In this document: positions 34,912 through 43,241 of the stretch, piece after piece
Position numbering within the stretch: position 1 is the stretch's first letter
Layout of the letters: each line of letters opens with the position of its first letter
Assembly (NCBI RefSeq): GCF_947500975.1
Contig: NZ_CANMUE010000001.1
Location: forward strand, 248,001-312,000
Origin: an uncultured Polaribacter sp.
GTDB lineage: Bacteria; Bacteroidota; Bacteroidia; Flavobacteriales; Flavobacteriaceae
Reading direction: 5' to 3'
DNA: 64,000 bases
The notes under the pieces: model-generated
What the model saw: the letters and a program-made list of their open reading frames with translations, nothing else
Database searches by the model: none
What the model was told of the DNA's origin: nothing
Translations under genes and position numbers: made by a program

Positions 34912-36324
34912 TTATTCTTTTAATGAAATTTGACTGTATTTACCTTCAATTATAAAGGTATCATCTTTAGTTTTTATAATATAATTACCATTGATGTCTT
35001 TTTTATTTGGATTTAAAATATCAAATTTTAAAGCTGCTTTATTTGAAAAAAGTGGAGATTTATCTCCAATATTGATAATCAAATCTTTTTTAACACCTGT
35101 TGTATTAACAAAAGCTTCTGTATAATCTAACATTAAGTTAAATGTTTGATAATTGGGTACAATATTTTGAATTGTTAACTCGCCAAATTTATTAGATAAT
35201 TTTACATTTTCATTAATATTTATAATTTTTACTCCAGAAGAATTGTTAGTCATTTTCGTATTTGTAACTGATGCTATTTTAGCATCAGTTACATTGTTTA
35301 AAAATAATGTACATCCATTTAAATCGTTTATAGAAACTTTAGAATAATCTATTGTTAATTTTCCTCCATTTAAAAAACCAGCATTAAAACCACCATATTT
35401 TACATTACCAGAAGCAACTGTATTAGGCAATTTTACTTTACAATGACGTGTATTTAAATTAAAAGTAGCATTTTTGGGCACTCTTATTTCTAACCTTTTT
35501 GTTATTTTTATTTTCTTACCATTTATAATTATGTTGTTTGATTCTGAATTGTAATTCAACTTCATTTCCATAATATGTTTCTTGGCCTTTGCTAACTCTC
35601 TTTTTATTTTTTCTTTATCTATTTTTTTTATTCCTATTTTAGCTTTGGCAAGTTCTTTTTTCATTTTATCTCTAGAGAGTAAAAAGCTTTTTCTTGATTT
35701 AATTCTTTCAGACTTCATTTTCTCTCTAAGCTCTTTGTACTTTTTTGTTTTCTTAAAAGCTTCCCATTCTTTTTTAGATTTGATATCTATTTGATTCTCG
35801 CCATCATTCCATTGAAAAGAATATTTACTATTTTTTTCAATATTTTCATCAAAATCATCTAAATCTTCAAAAATATTTTCAAAATCGAAATCAAAATCCA
35901 TTTCTGGTATTACAATTGTTTCTATATCTGGTAATTGAATATCATGAATTTGAATATCTGGAAAAGAAAAATCATTGTCATTAAAAAAAACAAAATCGTT
36001 TTTAAAATGGAAAGAATTATTCCCGTTAGAAGTTATTTTCACCTTCGTTTTATTGCCTAAAGCTTCAAAACTCCAGCTTTTAAAATACTTTTCTGCATCT
36101 TCTTTTGACACCCCTTCTACTTCTATAAAAGTATTTACTTCTACTTCATTTTTACTCCAAGTAGTAACATTAATATCAGTATTAGATGCGTTAATTTCTA
36201 CTGCTACATCTTTATTTACCTTAAAACTTTCGGTAAATTTCTTATCGTACTTTTGGGCCGTTAATGTTCCTATAAAACATAACATTAAAAGCGAACATAT
36301 ATTTTTATATAATTTGAATTTCAT
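34912..36324 (-). CDS. Exported protein of the sigma/anti-sigma operon (adhesin-like, DUF4097-like beta-helix)
   Basis: The protein has 470 residues with a signal peptide (CSLLMLCFIGTLTAQ). Residues about 25-105 form a beta domain (VAVEINASNTDINVTTW). Residues 115-160 are strongly acidic (for example DFDFDFENIFEDLDDFDENI). A Lys/Glu/Arg-rich, probably coiled-coil region follows at 175-265 (RELAKAKKHIMEMKLN). From about 280 onward a repetitive beta region resembles DUF4097-type adhesin domains (ATFNLNTRHCKVKLPN, SGNVKYGGFNAGF). No lipobox or sorting signal is seen. Its start overlaps the anti-sigma gene by 20 bases. It is probably the effector of the operon at the cell surface or in the periplasm; that role is inference. 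Confidence 0.75.
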   Translation of the reverse strand: MKFKLYKNICSLLMLCFIGTLTAQKYDKKFTESFKVNKDVAVEINASNTDINVTTWSKNEVEVNTFIEVEGVSKEDAEKYFKSWSFEALGNKTKVKITSNGNNSFHFKNDFVFFNDNDFSFPDIQIHDIQLPDIETIVIPEMDFDFDFENIFEDLDDFDENIEKNSKYSFQWNDGENQIDIKSKKEWEAFKKTKKYKELREKMKSERIKSRKSFLLSRDKMKKELAKAKIGIKKIDKEKIKRELAKAKKHIMEMKLNYNSESNNIIINGKKIKITKRLEIRVPKNATFNLNTRHCKVKLPNTVASGNVKYGGFNAGFLNGGKLTIDYSKVSINDLNGCTLFLNNVTDAKIASVTNTKMTNNSSGVKIININENVKLSNKFGELTIQNIVPNYQTFNLMLDYTEAFVNTTGVKKDLIINIGDKSPLFSNKAALKFDILNPNKKDINGNYIIKTKDDTFIIEGKYSQISLKE

Positions 36325-36868
36325 TCTGTTTATTATTTAAATTTTTAATTTGTTTTAATTGCTTTTTCAAGCGTTTTAACAGCTGTAAGCGTAATTGCAA
36401 ATTACTAATCAATGCATCTATGGTTGCATCATTAACACCTTTTGTATTGAGCTCTTTGGTTAATGATTTGTATTCTTTAGTGAGTTCTGCTATTTTTAAT
36501 AAATAACCATCTACTATATCTTTATTTTCATCAGTCATTTCTAATTGACTAATTTCTATGTTAATACTATTTTTATAATATTTTTCTATAGTTTGAAATT
36601 CTGGTGAAATACTTCCTAAGCTTATTTCTTTTGATGTTGTTTTAGAATCTTCTTCTATAATAGTATTTGTTGGATAAAATTTGACTCCTAAACTAATTAA
36701 TAATATTATTGAAGCAGCTATAGATAACCATTTAAAGTTTTTATTTTTAGTATTTTGAGGTTGAATTTCTTTTTGCAATAAATCTTCAAATTTATTTACA
36801 TGATTAGATGATAATTCAACACTTTCATCTTTATAATTTTTCAACAATTCTTTAATATCCTTCTGCAT
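36305..36868 (-). CDS. Probable membrane anti-sigma factor
   Basis: The protein has 187 residues: a short cytoplasmic N-terminus (about 1-43), one membrane helix (FKWLSIAASIILLISLGVKF, about 44-63) and a helical external part with heptad-like Leu spacing (LNTKGVNDATIDALISNLQL and LQLLKRLKKQL). There is no zinc-binding HxxxCxxC motif, so it would be a non-ZAS anti-sigma factor. The evidence is topology plus a 17-base overlap with the sigma factor gene upstream and a 20-base overlap with the secreted protein downstream. Confidence 0.7.
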   Translation of the reverse strand: MQKDIKELLKNYKDESVELSSNHVNKFEDLLQKEIQPQNTKNKNFKWLSIAASIILLISLGVKFYPTNTIIEEDSKTTSKEISLGSISPEFQTIEKYYKNSINIEISQLEMTDENKDIVDGYLLKIAELTKEYKSLTKELNTKGVNDATIDALISNLQLRLQLLKRLKKQLKQIKNLNNKQNEIQII

Positions 36869-37409
36869 AACTCGTATTTTTTAATTTTTCTTTTAATAAT
36901 CTTTTTCCTCTTAACAAATGTGTCCTGGACGTTGTTTCTGTAATCTTTAAAATTTCTGATATTTCTTGATGATCATAACCTTCTAGTAAGTACAAGCTTA
37001 ACACCAATCTATATTTTTCTTTTAAATTATTAATAATATTTACAATACCATCTATACTAATTTCTGTATCAACTTTCCAATCATCATTATTTGTTTTTGT
37101 TAAAATTTCATCATTTATAGAAACCAATTCTAGTTTATTTTTCTTTAATTGATCTATACTTTGATTTATTACAATGCGTTTTAACCATGCACCAAAAGCA
37201 ACTTCATTTTTATATTTATCAATATTTTTAAAAGCTTTAATAAAAGCATCTTGCATTACATCTTCCGCAATAAACCTATCTTTTACATACCTAAAAGCTA
37301 TTACGAGCATTGATTTACAATACAAATTATACAATTGCATTTGTGCTTTGCTATTGTTCTTTTTACATTGATCAATAATAGATTGATGTAATTGTTTGGT
37401 TGATCTCAT
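36852..37409 (-). CDS. ECF-type RNA polymerase sigma factor
   Basis: Sigma-70 family group 4 factor of 185 residues. Region 2 covers about 20-90 (YCKSMLVIAFRYVKDRFIAEDVMQDAFIKAFKNID is the span, with the -10 reading helix near AFGAWLKRIVINQSID). Region 4 covers about 125-178 (LKEKYRLVLSLYLLEGYDHQEI, then TSRTHLLRGKRLLKEKL), a normal helix-turn-helix. It overlaps the anti-sigma gene and heads the operon. The signal and regulon are unknown. Confidence 0.93.
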   Translation of the reverse strand: MRSTKQLHQSIIDQCKKNNSKAQMQLYNLYCKSMLVIAFRYVKDRFIAEDVMQDAFIKAFKNIDKYKNEVAFGAWLKRIVINQSIDQLKKNKLELVSINDEILTKTNNDDWKVDTEISIDGIVNIINNLKEKYRLVLSLYLLEGYDHQEISEILKITETTSRTHLLRGKRLLKEKLKNTSYAEGY

Positions 37410-37502
37410 TGAAACTTTCTTACTCTAAAGACGATACATTTTTCTTTACGTTGCAAAATTTATAACTTAATTATCTTTAAATTTACATAATAACTTACTA
37501 TA

Positions 37503-38585
37503 ATGAACAAAAAACCTTCTGCATTACATGAAAAAAAAGGTGTTTCTAAACCAGAAACAACCAGTAAAATGAGTGCCGAAAAAATTAAAATCAATAGGGC
37601 AAAACAAAATTCTGTTGATGAATTTGTTTCCAAAATTCTAGAAGGAAATATTACTTTTTTAAGTAGAGCAATTACGTTGGTTGAAAGTACAAATGCAAAA
37701 CATCAACAAAAGGCAAATGCCATTTTAGAACGTTGTTTATCATATGCAAACAACTCTGTTAGAATAGGAATTACTGGAGTACCTGGAGTTGGTAAAAGTA
37801 CATTTATTGAAACTTTTGGAAAACACCTAACTGCTCAAAATAAAAAAGTTGCAATTTTAGCCGTAGATCCAAGTAGTTCAGTTAATAAAGGTTCTATTTT
37901 AGGTGATAAAACAAGAATGGAGCAATTAGTTATCGATAAAAATGCTTATATTAGACCTTCCCCATCTGGAACTTCTCTAGGAGGAGTTTCTCAAAAAACA
38001 AGAGAAAGTATTATTCTTTGTGAAGCTGCTGGTTTTGATACAATTATTATTGAAACTGTTGGTGTAGGTCAATCCGAAACAATGGTGCATTCTATGGTTG
38101 ATTTCTTTCTACTTTTAAAATTAGCAGGTGCAGGTGATGAATTACAAGGTATAAAACGAGGAATAATAGAAATGGCAGATGCAATTGTTATTAACAAAGC
38201 TGATGGTGAAAACGAGAAAAATGCAAAAATTGCTAAAGTTGAATTTAACAGAGCATTACATTTATATTCAATAAAAGAAAGTAATTGGCAACCAAAAGTT
38301 TTAACTGCAAGTGCTTTAAATAAAATAGGAATTAAAGAAATAGACACCATGATTACTGATTATATTTCTTTAACCAAAAAAAATAAATATTTTAATTATA
38401 AGCGAAATGAGCAAAATACATTTTGGCTTTTATCAACCATTAATAAACAATTAGAAGATAATTTTTACCAGCATCCAATTATTAAAAAATTGTTATCGCA
38501 AGAAATTAAAAATTTAGAAGATGGAAAAACAACTCCTTTTAGTGCCGCTAAAAAATTGTTACACCATTTTACAAACACAAAATAA
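37503..38585 (+). CDS. meaB: Methylmalonyl-CoA mutase-associated GTPase MeaB
   Basis: G-protein chaperone that guards and reloads the B12 cofactor of methylmalonyl-CoA mutase. The P-loop reads GITGVPGVGKSTFIETFG, followed by LAVDPSSSVNKGSILGDKTRM, IETVGVGQSE and the base-specificity motif VINKADG. The C-terminal dimerisation arm is present. The length of 360 residues fits. The mutase genes are not in the window. A Rieske protein gene starts eight bases downstream. The extra N-terminal 25 residues are polar and lysine-rich. Confidence 0.95.
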   Translation: MNKKPSALHEKKGVSKPETTSKMSAEKIKINRAKQNSVDEFVSKILEGNITFLSRAITLVESTNAKHQQKANAILERCLSYANNSVRIGITGVPGVGKSTFIETFGKHLTAQNKKVAILAVDPSSSVNKGSILGDKTRMEQLVIDKNAYIRPSPSGTSLGGVSQKTRESIILCEAAGFDTIIIETVGVGQSETMVHSMVDFFLLLKLAGAGDELQGIKRGIIEMADAIVINKADGENEKNAKIAKVEFNRALHLYSIKESNWQPKVLTASALNKIGIKEIDTMITDYISLTKKNKYFNYKRNEQNTFWLLSTINKQLEDNFYQHPIIKKLLSQEIKNLEDGKTTPFSAAKKLLHHFTNTK

Positions 38586-38593
38586 ATAAATAA

Positions 38594-39442
38594 ATGGCTT
38601 TATTAACATTTTTATCAGATTTATCAAGGCAATTTCTTCCGTCATTTAGTAATAAAACTTCTTTAGTTACAACTTATACAAGAGAATTACCTATAAACTT
38701 GGAAAGAATGTACGAAAACGCACTAGATTATGAACATTTACCTTTTTTACATAGTTCTACATTTTCTAAATTAGAAATTTTAGATGCTGGTGATTGGGGA
38801 TGGAAAGCGAAAGCATGCCTACAACCAAAATCGGTTTTCAATAAAATGACTCTTGAGTTAAAACTAGATACTGAAAAAAATAGATGGGTTACAAAAACAC
38901 TTTCTGGGTTAGGAAAAGGAACAGAAGTTTGGACGCACGCTATACCAATAAGTGAAAATAAAATTAAAGTAATCGTAGATTTTTATGTTCCTAAATTACC
39001 GTTTTTTTTACGAAAAAAATACACAGAACTATATTCTGATTTATATGCACAATTATATGATGAAGATCTATGGATGATGTCTGACAGACAAAAAGAATTG
39101 GATAAATTAAAAAAAACAGATAATTTAATAAATGAAGAAAATAAAATATTAGGTACATTAGAAGAAATAAAACCTCAACTTCCTTATAACTTTGAATTTA
39201 ATAATAAAAATTATAGATTAATAGAATTAAACAATAATTTAATTGCACATTCAACTATTTGCCCACATATGCTTGGACCTTTAAATGATGCTGATTTAAA
39301 TAACGGAATTTTAGAATGTCCTTGGCACGGTTATAAATTTGATATAAACACAAGAAAATGCATTAGTGGTCAAAAATGTAGAATGGCACCTGCGCCAAAA
39401 ATTATAATTGAGAATAAAATTATATCAGCAATAAAAAACTAA
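38594..39442 (+). CDS. Rieske oxygenase-like protein with reversed domain order
   Basis: The protein has 282 residues. The N-terminal part looks like the catalytic domain of ring-hydroxylating Rieske oxygenases: ENALDYEHLPFLH at 41-53 fits the mononuclear iron motif with Asp45, His48 and His53. LYDEDLWMMSDRQ (154-166) resembles the place of the carboxylate ligand. The C-terminal part is a Rieske [2Fe-2S] domain: Cys223 and His225 in ICPHMLGPL, 16 residues, then Cys242 and His245 in ECPWHGYKF. In ordinary oxygenases the Rieske domain comes first. No reductase or small subunit is adjacent. It is probably co-transcribed with meaB. The substrate is unknown. Confidence 0.8.
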   Translation: MALLTFLSDLSRQFLPSFSNKTSLVTTYTRELPINLERMYENALDYEHLPFLHSSTFSKLEILDAGDWGWKAKACLQPKSVFNKMTLELKLDTEKNRWVTKTLSGLGKGTEVWTHAIPISENKIKVIVDFYVPKLPFFLRKKYTELYSDLYAQLYDEDLWMMSDRQKELDKLKKTDNLINEENKILGTLEEIKPQLPYNFEFNNKNYRLIELNNNLIAHSTICPHMLGPLNDADLNNGILECPWHGYKFDINTRKCISGQKCRMAPAPKIIIENKIISAIKN

Positions 39443-39487
39443 TTACAGATAAAGCTTTTAAAATATTATTAGAAAAAAACTAATAAA

Positions 39488-41614
39488 TTAACTAATATTA
39501 CTCCAAATTTTAGAGTCTTTAGAGAGTTCTACAAAGGTATTTTTAATATTCAAATTTTCTGGTTTTGATAAACTAGAATCTTCTTGTAGCACAGCAATAG
39601 AGGTATTTCTGGCAGCAACTAAAATTTTAGAATCTTTTACAACATCAGCAATATTTAAATTTAAAACACCACTTTGTTGTGTTCCCATTAAATTTCCTGG
39701 ACCACGTAATTTTAAATCTACTTCTGCAATTTTAAATCCGTCTGTAGTTTCTACCATTGTTTTTAAACGTGTTTTTGCTTCGGCAGATAATTTAAAACTA
39801 GACAATAAAATACAATAACTTTGGTCAGCTCCTCTACCAACTCTTCCTCGTAATTGATGCAATTGAGATAATCCAAAACGCTCTGAACTCTCAATAATCA
39901 TTACACTTGCATTGGGTACATTTACACCAACTTCAATTACAGTAGTTGCTACCATAATTTGAGTTTCTCCATTTACAAAACGTTGCATTTCAAATTCTTT
40001 ATCTGCAGGTTTCATTTTTCCATGCACAATACTAATCTGATATTTAGGACTTGGAAACTCACGAGAAACACTTTCGTAACCATCCATTAAATCTTTATAA
40101 TCCATCGCTTCAGATTCTTGAATTAACGGATATACAATATATACCTGTCTACCTTTTTCAATTTCATCTCTCATAAATTTAAAAACAGAAAGACGGTTAC
40201 TATCAAATCTATGAACCGTTTTTATCTCTTTCCTTCCCGGAGGTAATTCATCAATCACCGAAATATCTAAATCGCCATAAACAGACATTGCCAATGTTCT
40301 TGGAATTGGTGTTGCTGTCATTACTAAAATATGTGGAGGCATCTTATTTTTCATCCATAATTTAGAACGTTGAGCAACTCCAAATCTATGTTGTTCATCT
40401 ATAATAGCGATTCCTAAATTGTTAAATTTTACTTTATCTTCTAACAAAGCATGAGTTCCTATCAATATGTGTAAAGTTCCGTCTTCTAAATTTTGATGAA
40501 TTTCTCTTCGCTTTTTAGTTTTAACAGAACCTGTTAAAATATCAACATTTAAATTCATGTCTTTTACCAATTCAGAAATAGCATTAAAGTGTTGACTTGC
40601 TAGAATTTCTGTTGGCGCCATTATTGTGGCCTGAAAACCGTTATCAATAGCCAACAGCATTGTTAAAAAAGCAACAATAGTTTTACCTGACCCAACATCA
40701 CCTTGCAGCAATCTATTCATGTGGGCTCCAGTTGCTACATCTTTTCTAACTTCTTTTATTACTCTTTTTTGAGCATTTGTTAACTGAAAAGGCAAATGAT
40801 TTTGATAAAAGTCTGTAAAATTCTCTCCAACATTTTCAAATACAAAGCCTTTTATTTTTGTTTTGTTGATGAGTTTTTTTCTAATTAATTGCAACTGAAT
40901 AAAAAATAACTCCTCAAATTTTAAACGGTATTCTGCTTTGGTTAAATTTTCTTGACTTTTAGGAAAATGTACATTTAACAAAGCATCTCTTTTAGGCATT
41001 AACTTATAATCATCAATAATTTCTTCCGATAAACTTTCTTGAATTTGATCATAAACCTGTTGCAATAAATATTGAATATAAGTTCTCATCAACTTATTTG
41101 AAACACCAGAATTTGTTAATTTTTCTGTTGATGGATATACAGGCTGCATTTTATTTTGCAACTTTTTTTTGTATTCTGTTACCAATTCCATTTCTGGATG
41201 AGGAATACTAAAATTTCCATTATAATGATTCAACTTACCATAAACTACGTAAGGTTCGCTAACTTTAAGTGAATCTTTAATCCATTTTTGTCCTTTAAAC
41301 CAAACCAGTTCCATAGTACCTGTAGCGTCTTGAAAAGTAGCTACTAACCTACTTCCTCTTTTTTGTGCAACCGATTTTACTCTGGTAATTTTACCAACAA
41401 TTTGTACTTCTGATGAATTTGGTTGTAAATCTTTAATTTGATAAAACTGAGTTTTATCAATATATCTAAATGGAAAAAAATTGAGTAAATCATTACAAGT
41501 TTTAATACCCAATTCTGTGTACAAAAGCGTTGCTCTTTGTACACTAACTCCTTTTATATACGTTATTGGGTAATTTAAATTCAAACTCAAAATATATGAA
41601 TAACGAAAATACAA
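39488..41614 (-). CDS. recG: ATP-dependent DNA helicase RecG
   Basis: Branch-migrating helicase that processes stalled forks and Holliday junctions. The N-terminal wedge/OB domain (about 60-180) precedes the helicase core: LLQGDVGSGKTIVAFL (Walker A), TEILASQHF, IIDEQHRFGVAQR (DEQH box), LVMTATPIPRTLAMSVYGDLD, then motifs V and VI (ATTVIEVGVNVPNASVM and QLRGRVGRG). The length is about 700 residues. The frame opens with TTG 41614, but TTG 41590 (then SLNLNYPITYIKGV) matches the family N-terminus better. No ATG is available nearby. Confidence 0.96.
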   Translation of the reverse strand: MYFRYSYILSLNLNYPITYIKGVSVQRATLLYTELGIKTCNDLLNFFPFRYIDKTQFYQIKDLQPNSSEVQIVGKITRVKSVAQKRGSRLVATFQDATGTMELVWFKGQKWIKDSLKVSEPYVVYGKLNHYNGNFSIPHPEMELVTEYKKKLQNKMQPVYPSTEKLTNSGVSNKLMRTYIQYLLQQVYDQIQESLSEEIIDDYKLMPKRDALLNVHFPKSQENLTKAEYRLKFEELFFIQLQLIRKKLINKTKIKGFVFENVGENFTDFYQNHLPFQLTNAQKRVIKEVRKDVATGAHMNRLLQGDVGSGKTIVAFLTMLLAIDNGFQATIMAPTEILASQHFNAISELVKDMNLNVDILTGSVKTKKRREIHQNLEDGTLHILIGTHALLEDKVKFNNLGIAIIDEQHRFGVAQRSKLWMKNKMPPHILVMTATPIPRTLAMSVYGDLDISVIDELPPGRKEIKTVHRFDSNRLSVFKFMRDEIEKGRQVYIVYPLIQESEAMDYKDLMDGYESVSREFPSPKYQISIVHGKMKPADKEFEMQRFVNGETQIMVATTVIEVGVNVPNASVMIIESSERFGLSQLHQLRGRVGRGADQSYCILLSSFKLSAEAKTRLKTMVETTDGFKIAEVDLKLRGPGNLMGTQQSGVLNLNIADVVKDSKILVAARNTSIAVLQEDSSLSKPENLNIKNTFVELSKDSKIWSNIS

Positions 41615-41632
41615 AAACCCTTTTATTTGACG

Positions 41633-41640
41633 TACCTTTG
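41633..41640 (+). promoter_or_regulatory. Probable -7 box before the rsmB-like gene
   Basis: TACCTTTG matches the Bacteroidota TAnnTTTG element and ends 20 bases before the ATG at 41661. A convincing -33 TTTG at the usual distance is not visible. Confidence 0.5.
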
Positions 41641-41660
41641 CACCCGATTATATTTATAAA

Positions 41661-42872
41661 ATGAGATTACATAGAAACTTAACATTTGCTGTTATAGATA
41701 GCATTAGAGATATATTTAATGAAGGTGTTTATGCAGACAAAGCTGTAGAAAAAGCACTAAAAAGAGATAAACGTTGGGGCGCAAGAGATCGTAAATTTGT
41801 TGCGGAAACAATTTATGACATTGTTCGTTGGAACAGGTTATATGCAGAAATTGCTGAAGTAAAAGTTCCTTTTGATAGAGATAACATTTGGCGTTTATTT
41901 TCTGTTTGGTGTATTTTAAGAGGAATTGCTTTGCCAGATTGGAACCAAATTGGCGATGTACCTGAAAGAAGAATTAAAGGACGTTTTGCAGAATTATCTA
42001 GAACTAGAAAATATAGAGAATCTATTCCTGATTGGATGGATGAAATTTGTGTTGAAGAATTAGGTGAAGAAGTTTGGACCAAAGAAATTGCTGCTTTAAA
42101 TAAACAAGCTAAAGTTATTTTAAGAACTAACACTTTAAATATTTCTAGAGAAGTTCTCCAGAAAAAATTAAGAACTGAAAATGTAATTACAGAGTTTGTG
42201 CCTAATCATCCAGATGCTTTAGTATTACCAGAAAGAGCAAACGTATTTAGAACAGAAGCTTTTCATAACGGTTTTTTTGAAGTACAAGATGCATCTTCAC
42301 AATTAGTAGCTGCATATTTAGATGTAAAACCAGGAATGAGGGTTGTTGATACTTGTGCTGGCGCTGGTGGTAAAACCTTACATTTATCAGCATTAATGGA
42401 AAATAAAGGGCAAATTATTGCTATGGATATTTACGAAAGCAAACTTCGTAAATTAAAAGTAAGAGCCAAGAGAAATAAAGCACATAATATAGATTTACGT
42501 GTTATTGACTCTACAAAACCGATTAAAAAATTACATGGTAAAGCTGACAGAGTTTTAATTGATGCTCCTTGTTCTGGTTTAGGTGTAATCCGTAGAAACC
42601 CAGATTCTAAATGGAAATTACAACCAGAATTTATTGATAATATTAAAAAAGTACAACAACAAGTTTTACAAGATTATTCTAAAATGGTTAAACCTGGCGG
42701 AAAAATGGTCTATGCAACTTGTTCTGTTTTACCTTCAGAAAATCAAGATCAAGTTCACAAATTCTTAACATCAGAATCAGGAAAAGATTTTATCTTTGTA
42801 AAAGAAAATATTGTATTAGCTCATAAATCTGGTTTTGACGGATTTTATATGGCACTTTTAGAAAAAAAATAA
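41661..42872 (+). CDS. RsmB/NOP family RNA m5C methyltransferase
   Basis: S-adenosylmethionine-dependent cytosine-5 methyltransferase acting on rRNA. The N-terminal 150 residues resemble the NusB-like RNA-binding part of RsmB. The catalytic domain contains QDASSQLVA, VVDTCAGAGGKTLHLSALM (cofactor binding), IDAPCSGLGVIRRNPDSKW (motif IV with its Cys) and MVYATCSVLPSENQDQV (motif VI with the catalytic Cys). The length of 403 residues is a little short of E. coli RsmB. The exact target cytosine is not certain, so no symbol is given. Confidence 0.92.
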   Translation: MRLHRNLTFAVIDSIRDIFNEGVYADKAVEKALKRDKRWGARDRKFVAETIYDIVRWNRLYAEIAEVKVPFDRDNIWRLFSVWCILRGIALPDWNQIGDVPERRIKGRFAELSRTRKYRESIPDWMDEICVEELGEEVWTKEIAALNKQAKVILRTNTLNISREVLQKKLRTENVITEFVPNHPDALVLPERANVFRTEAFHNGFFEVQDASSQLVAAYLDVKPGMRVVDTCAGAGGKTLHLSALMENKGQIIAMDIYESKLRKLKVRAKRNKAHNIDLRVIDSTKPIKKLHGKADRVLIDAPCSGLGVIRRNPDSKWKLQPEFIDNIKKVQQQVLQDYSKMVKPGGKMVYATCSVLPSENQDQVHKFLTSESGKDFIFVKENIVLAHKSGFDGFYMALLEKK

Positions 42873-43103
42873 ATACATATATTTTATTGTTGATTCTCGA
42901 ATTTTAATTATAGAGAATATGTTTCTCCTAAATCTCTTACAACTCTATTTTAGATACCAATATACTTTTCAACAACAAAAACAAACTATTTAGGAGCATA
43001 AAAGATCTAGAAAATCAGCTTTAAATAAGAAAAGTATAGGTAAAATAGTGTAGGAATTCTGATGATATTATAATAAAAACTAGTACATACAAAAATTAAA
43101 AAT

Positions 43104-43130
43104 GCGACTCATTCGAGTCGTTTTTTTTTG
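43104..43130 (+). terminator. Terminator upstream of purL
   Basis: The stem CGACTC / GAGTCG has an ATTC loop followed by nine or more T. It probably ends the transcript from the rsmB-like gene more than 200 bases upstream. Confidence 0.75.
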
Positions 43131-43199
43131 GTTCATAAATAAGTGAATAACTAAGATAAGTTCTCTAAAATAATTCATCAAAATTAAGATGAAAAAAAG

Positions 43200-43207
43200 T
43201 AAATTTG
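43200..43207 (+). promoter_or_regulatory. Probable -7 box of the purL promoter
   Basis: TAAATTTG fits the TAnnTTTG -7 element, 34 bases before the purL ATG. No clear -33 element is seen. Confidence 0.45.
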
Positions 43208-43241
43208 CATTTTTACAACAACACGCAAACACAACACTATA

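Larger units (their letters stand above)
42873..43241. other. Intergenic region between the rsmB-like gene and purL
   Basis: 369 bases without a credible gene. It holds a hairpin terminator at 43104-43130 and the purL -7 box at 43200-43207. The rest (42873-43090) is AT-rich and I see nothing recognisable in it. Confidence 0.6.
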
